This document shows, piece by piece, positions 56,948 through 64,000 of a stretch of DNA of 64,000 nucleotides. The translations under genes and the position numbers were made by a program. The notes below the pieces were generated by a model. The model searched no databases. It had not been told where the DNA came from and worked only from the letters and a program-made list of their open reading frames with translations. Origin of the DNA: Geranomyces variabilis (lineage: Eukaryota > Chytridiomycota > Chytridiomycetes > Spizellomycetales > Powellomycetaceae); the NCBI GenBank assembly GCA_027603065.1, contig JADGJP010000013.1, positions 525,706 through 589,705 of the forward strand, read 5' to 3'. Position 1 is the stretch's first letter; every line of letters begins with the position of its first letter.

Positions 56948-58868
56948 ATGCATCGCTGTCCTGCATCTCGTTCGGCCGCTGCAGTGCGTGCGGTCTCCCG
57001 CTCGCTCGCGTTCAAGGTATGGGTAGCAGTGAGCTGGTCTCTTCCGGCCGCGTCATTCTCCGTTTTGCTGTAAGATACACCAACTAAAAGGTTCTGACGC
57101 CTATTGTCTGCTGCCTACAGGAATCTCGCGGCGCGCTCGGACTTGCGGCAACACCGCGGTCGGCGTCCACACTGTGCAGCTCATCGTCGCCGCGTGTCTT
57201 GCAGGTGGGTGTGGGTTCAATTGACTTACGCGCAACCCAGAGCTTTCCTATATGAGGCTGACCTTGTCTCGTCATTGTTTGCTATTGTTCAGTCAGTGCT
57301 GCGGACAACGAGTGTTTCCGGTGCAGCGACCGCGCTGCAGAGCCGCAGGAGCTTCATGGCTGGTACGCCAGTGGCACGAAAAGATGTTCCGTTCCTCCTA
57401 GCGGATATTGGCGAAGGAATCACAGAGTGCGAGGTCATTCAATGGTACGTGGTACGCTCGCTAGCCGAACCGCATTAGATAGTTTGGTCCTTACGCATCA
57501 TTACCGTAGGTTCGTGAAGGAGGGCGACCACGTTGAGCAGTTCTCGCCGATCTGCGAGGTCCAGTCAGACAAGGCGGCGGTCGAGATCACATCTCGCTAT
57601 GACGGTGTGATCAAAAAGCTCTACTACGGCACCGGCGACGTTGCACGCGTGGGATCTCCACTGGTCGACATCACCACAAACGAAGCTGGCGAAGATGCCG
57701 GCAGCCCAATCGCAGAGAAGGCAGCCGCCGTGATGGACAGCGTCAAGGCCGCCGCTGCCCCAGCGGTGGAAGCCGTAACAGCAGCGTTCTCTACAATCAG
57801 CAAGGAGATGGAGGCCGCATACACTCTCGCCACGCCTGCTGTGCGGCGCGTCGCGCGGGAGAACAAGGTCGACTTGGCCAAGATCAGCGGAAGCGGTCCC
57901 AGTGGAAGGATTTTGAAGGGTGACGTTCTCGCGTACGTCAGTGGTACCGCGACTTCTGTATCCGCATCTTCGGCTTCTGCGAGCAAGCCGCCGACAGCGA
58001 CTAAATCCAAGGCGCCTGCGCCTGCAACGCCCAGCGGTCCTGTGGAGGGCGACCGTACCGTCCCGCTCGGGGCGATTCAAAAGGCCATGTTCAAAGCCAT
58101 GACGCGCTCGCTCCAGATCCCGCACTTTGGCTTCTCGGAAGAAATTGTGCTGAACGCGACATCTGCACAGCGCGCCGCCATCAACAGGCAACTGAAGCAC
58201 GCACCTGTCCATGGCCTCAAGAAGATTAGCTACATGCCTATATTTATCAAGGCGCTCAGCATGGCATTGAACGACTTCCCGATCCTAAACGCGCGCCTGT
58301 TGAACACTGAGGATGCCAGCAAGGCTCAGCTGCAGTACCGGGGCTCGCACAACATCGGAGTCGCCATGGACACGCCTCAAGGGTAAGTAAGCGATTTAGC
58401 AATATCTGAATACTTAGTCCTAACGACGTCCACTCCTTTCTCTCTTCCAGTCTTATCGTTCCCAATGTCAAGAACGTCAACTCCAAATCGATTCTCGAGA
58501 TTGCCGCTGAGCTCGAACGCCTGAAAGTCGCCGGATCCAGCAACTCGCTCGCGGCCGCCGACCTAGCCGACGGCACCATCACGCTGTCCAACGTTGGCAA
58601 CATTGGGGGCACGCTTCTGCACCCGGTTCTCGTTTCGTCCGAGGTCTGCATTGGCGCCATTGGCCGCATCCAGCGTCTGCCGCGGTTTGAGACCGTCGTA
58701 GACCCGGAAACGGGCGATAAGAAAGAGGTGGTTGTTGCAAAGGAGATCCTTAACGTGAGCTTCAACGCTGACCATAGGGTGATTGACGGCGCAACTGTAG
58801 CGCGATTTGTGAGCGTGTGGAAGAACTACCTGGAGCACCCAGCCACAATGTCTGCAAACCTCCGCTAG
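56948..58868 (+). CDS. branched-chain 2-oxoacid dehydrogenase E2 (dihydrolipoyl transacylase)
   Basis: Mitochondrial E2 of 531 residues, transferring acyl groups from branched-chain oxoacids to CoA. Exons 56948-57016, 57121-57204, 57293-57444, 57510-58382, 58451-58868. An Arg-rich presequence precedes the lipoyl domain (about 68-145) with the lipoyl Lys in VQSDKAAVE (about 123). The E1/E3-binding domain (about 209-245) has TPAVRRVARENKVDL and GRILKGDVLAY. The catalytic domain has MTRSLQIPHFGFSEE, a DBT-type signature, and the active-site NADHRVIDGATVARF. FLLADIGEGITECEVIQW at the lipoyl start also favours DBT over PDH or oxoglutarate E2. It implies mitochondrial Leu/Ile/Val catabolism. Confidence 0.95.
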
Positions 58869-59126
58869 TTATTTTTTTTGAAGACATTCATCCATAGCAC
58901 ACATTAGAGGGCTTTAAATCAATGTAATGACACTTTCGCATGGATATATTGTCCTTCTTTCTCTTAGGCTACCACGGCGTGCTGCGCCAGTAGTTCCGCG
59001 TCACGTCCGGGAGATGACTCACGGAGCCATTTAAGCGACATGATCTTCCTCCTCCTCGCTCACCTCGCCATTTCCGACCCGTTGCCCTTCACCCCGCCCG
59101 TGCGCTTTCTTATCCTCTGAGTAGAT

Positions 59127-60617
59127 ATGCAATCCCCGCGGTCACCCACAAGCCCGCGGCAGGAGCTGTCCGTTAGCGTCACCCACCTCACAGTAGATTT
59201 CGGAGCGCCCGTGTTCCACATTTCCGCTCAGGTATTTACACTTGAGACTCTCGCAGAGCGGGCATTTCTCAACTCGCGCTGGATCACCCGGCCGCAGCGA
59301 TAACTAAAGCGTGCACTGCAGACCCCTCTCAGCGGCTATCTCCGCTCAACATGCACCGCCACGCGCTTGCATAAAGAATTTGACCGACTGTACGAGTACC
59401 TGTGTAGCGCGTTTCCCGAACACATTCCGCCAGTGCCACCGTCTGCAGCGATTGGGCCCGGCGCTGCCGAGCGCGAGGTCTTGCGCGCCGCGGCTGAGGC
59501 GTTTCTGCAGCGCGTGGCTGACCACTACGTATTCCGAATATCAGAAGGATTTAAAATGTTTCTCGAGAGCGACTTTGAGGTTAGCATATTTAGCGACGGG
59601 GTTACAAGAGTGCAGCTGGAGAACGACTCGATGCTTACTCGCTGCCGCGCATGGTAGTTTGTGCCGCCGCCAGCAACACCGCTAAGGCGTCCCGCAACGG
59701 GTCTCTTGCGGGCCTTTGGGTCATCTCTGTCAAATGTGAAGGAGGTCGACGTGTTTTTTGACCAAGCGCGGGCAGCAACAACTGCTATGGAGACTGGCCT
59801 TCTTGCGCTGGGAAAGGCCATAGAGAAAGCTGCAAAAGTTGAAAAGGGTACGCTGGCCACCGATCATCTGGCTGCCTCTAACTGGTTGTGCGACGCACTA
59901 ACGCGCTTTCTGCCAGAATGTGCCAAAGCAACAGGAGAAGTTGGAACGCAACTTTCAACTATGACGTTGAATGAGAACAAGACCATTGTGAGGTGAGCGC
60001 TGACTTGTGAAGACCATAAAGATGGTTGCTCGTGACGTTGACCTTTGAGCGCGAATACTTCAGGGCAACGCGGACGCTAGGAAAGGGATTTCTCACATGC
60101 GAAAAACAGCGCGCAGACCAAGCCGTGTACCTCGGTGGTCGGCTAACATCAACGCTCCTCACAACCCAGCTTCGCAATGCACATACCGCCCAAGCCGCAC
60201 TTGAGCACCGCACCCGTACGTTGCTGGAATACGAAACTGCGTGCAAAAATACGCAAAAGAAGTTACAGGCGATGGAGCGTTTGCGATCCACGTCGCGAAT
60301 ACAGCAGGAGAAAGTGGATGCTGCATTGGATGAGCTGCAAGAGGTATGCGATTGCGGTTTGATGATGTAATAACCGCACTTTCTCGTCGCTCAACAGTCC
60401 CACATCATTACTATAGGCAAAGCAAGTCGAAGCAGAGTGCCGAGCGCAGTTCCGTTCTGCTAGCGACGTACTCAAAACCGAACACCCTGCGTTTGCAGCG
60501 TTACAAGAGCGAGAGCTGGCTCAGACTTTGAATGAATATGCGCGGTGTCAGGCTGCAGACAGCCGCAAGCAGCTGGAAAACTGGGAACAGGTGCTTGCTG
60601 ATATTTCAATAGCATAG
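59127..60617 (+). CDS. PX/BAR-type sorting nexin
   Basis: Protein of 392 residues from exons 59127-59231, 59322-59579, 59658-59992, 60064-60343, 60417-60617. The N-terminus (about 20-110) looks like a divergent PX domain: THLTVDFGAPVFHISAQ, HKEFDRLYEYLCSAFPEHIP, RISEGFKMFLESDFE. A linker EFVPPPATPLRRP then leads to a helical BAR-like region (about 145-390) with heptad-like pattern. This is the layout of SNX-BAR proteins that tubulate endosomal membranes. The basic phosphoinositide-binding residues of PX are weakly conserved, so lipid binding is uncertain. The exact SNX class cannot be named. The second intron has a GTTAGC donor. Confidence 0.72.
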
Positions 60618-60802
60618 CGTAATACGGCGTATGAAAAGCAGCGGGAGGAGTAAGCGTGGTAGCCGGTCTGGGATTACATGTGCTGCGCAGCCAGCTTGCA
60701 CCCCCGCCATTTCTCTTCCCGCGTCCTCCTCATCCTCGTCCTCCACCATTCGCTCCTGACTCCATATCATCGCTTTCGTCCTCCTCCTTGTGCGTTTGGA
60801 GG

Positions 60803-61681
60803 ATGCTTCACGAGCATGGCCAGTCGCCAGAGCCTTCGGCCGGTGGTTCAGAATCGTCACCGGCCGAACTTGAGGGTCTTGCTCCGGCTCTCGCCTCGAT
60901 GAATTTGGCAGCCAATCAACCGCCGCGGCCGCCGCCACCGCCGAAAGAAAAAGCTAAGCGCCCGCCCAAACCCGGAAGCAAGGCAGCCATCCTTCTCAAA
61001 CAGCAGCAGCAGCAGCAGCAAAAACAACAGCAAGCTTCCACCTCGTGTGGACCGTCCACCGACGAGTCTACAGCCGACCCGCCAGATCTAACCTTTGACG
61101 AAGCTACAGGCGTGCTCATCCTCTCGTTCCGCAATCCATCCGCACTTGCAGCCGCCCTCCTCCGCCCACACGTCGCCTATGAAGGCGGCCACCTCAACGG
61201 CCCGCTCAAAGGCGTAAACTTCCCTTCCTCCCACTATACCACCTGGCTTGCAACAGGAACCTCCTCCTCCTCCTCCTCCTCCTCCTCCTCTTCAATAACG
61301 CCAACGCCGCCAGCTCTCACCGCCGCCGAACAAGCCACCGCCGCGCTCGTCCCACCCACGACATCATACATCTGCGCATACATCCGCAACGACAGGTCGA
61401 CGCTGCTTCACGAGTGGGCTCACGCGCGGTTCCACGTGTCGGACGCGTATCGTGCGCTGTGTGTCGCACAGTGGGCAGCGCTGGACGCTGCGACGGTTAA
61501 AGTTGTGCGGAAGGAGCTTGAGATGCGTGGGTATAGGGAGGATGTGTATGTAGATGAGTGGCAAGCCTATTGCGTTGAAGGGCCTGGGGAGTTTGGCAAG
61601 AAGGCTGGGCGGGCGCTGGGCGAGGCGCACTGCATCCTCAGGCGCGAGGTGGGAGTGCCGCCAACTGCTTCGAGAGCGTGA
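60803..61681 (+). CDS. HEWAH-motif protein, possible metallopeptidase-like
   Basis: Single-exon protein of 292 residues. The first 120 are disordered, Pro-rich with a Gln tract. The conserved-looking part starts at ILSFRNPSALAAALLRPHVA and contains YEGGHLNGPLKGVNFPSSHY, a serine-tract insertion, then YICAYIRNDRSTLLHEWAHA. HEWAH occupies residues 203-207 and fits the HExxH zinc-protease pattern. A third ligand could be Glu in YVDEWQAYCVEGPGEFGKK, giving a gluzincin-like set. A fungal protein family of unknown function is likely; protease activity is not shown. The ATG at 60803 is used because an earlier in-frame ATG gives only Pro-rich sequence running into the previous gene. Confidence 0.65.
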   Translation: MLHEHGQSPEPSAGGSESSPAELEGLAPALASMNLAANQPPRPPPPPKEKAKRPPKPGSKAAILLKQQQQQQQKQQQASTSCGPSTDESTADPPDLTFDEATGVLILSFRNPSALAAALLRPHVAYEGGHLNGPLKGVNFPSSHYTTWLATGTSSSSSSSSSSSITPTPPALTAAEQATAALVPPTTSYICAYIRNDRSTLLHEWAHARFHVSDAYRALCVAQWAALDAATVKVVRKELEMRGYREDVYVDEWQAYCVEGPGEFGKKAGRALGEAHCILRREVGVPPTASRA

Positions 61682-61786
61682 TTGGACCCATTACATCTTT
61701 CTTTTGCAAGACATAATGTCTTTTTGCGCCACGTACATCTTATAACACAACGAGCGTCATGGATAATAAAACTGTGGTACGCCAAC

Positions 61787-64000
61787 ATGCCACATCCGGA
61801 GGTATGTGTTGCTGATTTAAGGCAAAGCATTATTTATCCGTCATATATTGACTTCTATCTTTTTTCAAGCGCGCACAGATCTTGATGGACAAGGACGTCA
61901 AACATCTGCTGGATGCCCTCAACTACGGTGAAATCACTCGCGGCGGCATCTTTCAAGCCACGCTGCACGATTATGACACCAACGTTGAGAATCTGACGGC
62001 GGTATCACAAGGCCCAGGGTGTGGACGTAGCTATCTGCAAAATACAATTGGCTACACCGCTACCAGCTTGGTTACAAACCTTGAAGTCAACGTGTCCGTC
62101 AACTTCATGAAGAAGTTGCGACAATACGTCGAGCGCAGGTTTTGCATCAAGGCGATCTTGCGGGAGTTCAACCACGTTACCAACAAACGCATACGCAAGT
62201 TCCTGTGTAAACGTCTGCGGCGTCGTTTTAACCGGCTGTGGAGGCTGATCACAAACCTGGATGTTCTCTCGGAAGATGAACTACCCGCTTTTGAACCGGC
62301 TTTCGACAGCGTTTTCTTTGAGATTTGGGGTGAGATTTTGTGCATCTTGCCGGCTGATCCAAAATCCCTCGAGTTCAATCTTGCATATGCGGTGGCATGC
62401 GAACCTGCAAAATACGTCGGCGCATACTGCGCACTCTCTCGCTTGTGGCAAGCGGCGCGATTTCCGGCCCTCTTCTCAGCTATTCCTGTGCGCACCAGCC
62501 ATGTTCAATCGTATGTCCCCATTGACACGAAAACGCTCCTCGATGTTATAACTCGCCTACCTGGCCGTTCAACTCTATTGCACTCAAGTCTCGAGCAAAA
62601 GCTAGCACATTGGAATGTGCTTTGCAACGTCAACCACAAGTCTTTTCAAGATCGCGGAAATTATAAATTTTCAGGTATTGATGCTGTCTGCGTGCATACG
62701 TTACTCTCATATTAATTGCTAAATCTTTTTTAGGAACCATTATGACGGACGGCGTTGGTGTCTCGGTTCGGCATGTTGACATGACCAAGGTCACCGTGAC
62801 TACAACAGGCCGTCCCATGATGCCGAAACCATGCAAAGTATCCAAGGCAGCTCAGCGTGCAGCGGTCGACAGGCTCTACATGGACACGCCAGAAAATGCT
62901 GCAGTTATTTGTGACCGCATCTTGCATCCAGATCCCAATGCGCCGGTGGTCCTCTGTGATCCGAATATCTGCGACATGCTGTATTTGAAAGAGTACAGCA
63001 CCGACAATATCATGCGGTACACACTCTCGCAGCAGAAGAAGGAAACAAAGGCTCGCGAGCGTATTAAGGAGTGCAACAAGGAGCGGCTTCGCAACTTGCC
63101 AGCGCCCGGTGGTGGATCTTTAGAGGCAACAATGCCAGGGCACAAGTCAATGCTGATAAGTCACAGTGGCGGTAGCTGGGGTGCACTGCGGATGCTGAGA
63201 TGCTGAGATGCGCGATGCGCAATGCTGGAGTGTATAGCGGATGCTGAGATGCGCGATGCGCGATGTTGGGGTGCTGGAGTGTATAGCGGATGCTGTGATG
63301 CTGTGATGCTGTGATGCGCAATGCAGATGCTGGAGTGCATAGCGGATGCTGCGACGCGCGATGCAGATGCTGTGGCGCGCTGGTGGATGCTGTGGCGCGC
63401 GATGCAGGCGCGCATGCGCGATGCAGATGCAGATGTTGAAGTGCGATGCTGTGATGCGGTGCCTCTGTGATGCGCGATGCATGCTAAGATGCGCGATGCT
63501 GTGATGCGCAATGCATGCTGAGATGCGTGATGCTGTGACGCGGTGCATGGCGGATTGCATGGTGGATGCTGTGATGCTGTGATGCGCAATGCAGATGCTG
63601 GAGTCGGCGGATGCTGTGATGCGCGATGCTGTGATGCACGATGCAGATGCTGGAGTCGGCGGATGCTGAAATGCACGATGCTGTGATGCGCGATGCAGAT
63701 GCTGGAGTTGGCGGATGCTGAGATGCGCGATGCTGTGATGCGCGATGCAGATGCTGGAGTCGGCGGATGCTGTGATGCGCAATGCGCAATGCGCAATGCT
63801 GAAGTGCACGGCGGATTGCATGGTGGATGCTGTGATGCTGTCATACTGCTGTGTCACAGTGCCAGTCTTCAACATCAGTCATTGGTAACTAACGTTTTTT
63901 TTATTTTCTTTTTCTGCTAGGCTATCGATTTCAATCAATGGCTGGCATTTCAAGTGCAGCATTGCCTGGCATTTGAAAACTGCTATGCTGCAACCACCCG
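61787..64000 (+). CDS. Fanzor (eukaryotic TnpB-like) RNA-guided nuclease, 5' part
   Basis: The gene runs off the right edge. Exons 61787-61801, 61879-62674 and 62734 to about 63125 give roughly 400 residues. NYKFSGTIMTDGVGVSVRHV, restored at the second splice junction, and VVLCDPNICDMLYLKEY match the region that leads into the RuvC-I aspartate of Fanzor/OrfB proteins. MRYTLSQQKKETKARERIKE is also typical of that segment. The glutamate, zinc ribbon and last RuvC aspartate lie outside the window, so intactness cannot be judged. A third intron of about 795 nt, holding the satellite, probably runs to the acceptor CTGCTAG at 63920; the next exon would begin AIDFNQWLAF. Its donor is uncertain: a GC donor at 63126 keeps the frame. 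It starts only 105 bp after the HEWAH gene. Confidence 0.75.
63178..63850. repeat. satellite array with 52-bp higher-order units
   Basis: Built from short GATGC-containing units (GATGCTGTGATGCGCGATGC type). Three clean 52-bp copies lie at 63610-63661, 63662-63713 and 63714-63765; earlier copies are more diverged and shorter. The array lacks stop codons in two minus-strand frames, so long artificial Ser/Ala/His/Ile-rich frames appear. It lies inside the inferred third Fanzor intron. Confidence 0.9.

Noticed and set aside
63147-63875. Long minus-strand frames (over 200 residues) rich in Ser, Ala, His and Ile
   Set aside because: They are translations of the GATGC satellite, open because the repeat lacks stops in that phase. 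There is no start context, no domain and no non-repeat sequence.
1-64000. CRISPR arrays, bacterial operons or phage genes
   Set aside because: No direct-repeat/spacer arrays were seen; genes are intron-rich and individually promoted, consistent with a eukaryotic nucleus.

Overview
This 64 kb window is nuclear DNA from a fungus. The genes are separated by short gaps and most are split by GT-AG introns of about 60-130 nt. Fungal-type gene families dominate: an external NADH dehydrogenase with an EF-hand, an MCP1/DUF1691 protein, a fungal-style RIB2 deaminase, TRAPPII Trs120, and a PsiD-like decarboxylase. A T-cell immunomodulatory protein (ITFG1/LINKIN) homologue, Fanzor-type genes and a GIY-YIG/GATA-finger protein suggest an early-diverging, chytrid-like lineage. 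That placement is inference; no species can be named from the sequence alone. All gene models below were assembled by hand by joining reading frames at splice sites, and every closed spliced model comes out as a whole number of codons.

Layout. 1-6.9 kb: the tail of an unknown gene, threonyl-tRNA synthetase (-), RIB2-type deaminase (+), RPAP3-like TPR protein (-), a TMEM42-like membrane protein (-) and an alpha/beta hydrolase (+). 7-18.2 kb: a glutamine-rich C2H2 factor (-), a GIY-YIG/GATA protein (+) preceded by two hairpins, and a 2002-residue repeat and coiled-coil protein (-). 19.6-31.8 kb: SDO1/SBDS (+), a bestrophin-like channel (+), external NADH dehydrogenase (-), an inverted relic of a Fanzor/TnpB zinc ribbon, two uncharacterised proteins and a 14-exon ITFG1 homologue (+). 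33.9-43.4 kb: 2-Cys peroxiredoxin (-) with a possible alternative nuclear tail, MCP1 (-), TIM8 (+), pyruvate dehydrogenase E1 alpha (+), an SGNH-type membrane protein (-) and a 70-residue protein with a strong TATA box (+). 43.8-55.8 kb: NAD-isocitrate dehydrogenase catalytic subunit (-), a PsiD-like decarboxylase (+), TRAPPII Trs120 (-), a six-exon cornichon/ERV14 gene (+) and a zinc-knuckle protein with a possible RWD-type C-terminus (-). 56.9-64 kb: branched-chain dehydrogenase E2 (+), a PX/BAR-like sorting nexin (+), an HEWAH-motif protein (+) and the 5' half of a Fanzor gene (+), whose third intron appears filled by a 52-bp satellite and which runs off the window.

Functionally the window is mostly housekeeping: mitochondrial carbon oxidation (PDH E1, IDH, BCKDH E2, external NADH dehydrogenase), mitochondrial biogenesis (TIM8, MCP1), secretory traffic (Trs120, cornichon, sorting nexin), ribosome maturation (SDO1) and Hsp90/R2TP assembly (RPAP3-like). 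The accessory signal is the set of one live-looking and two decayed OrfB/Fanzor-type sequences, the GIY-YIG/GATA protein, the satellite, and two tRNA-like relics.
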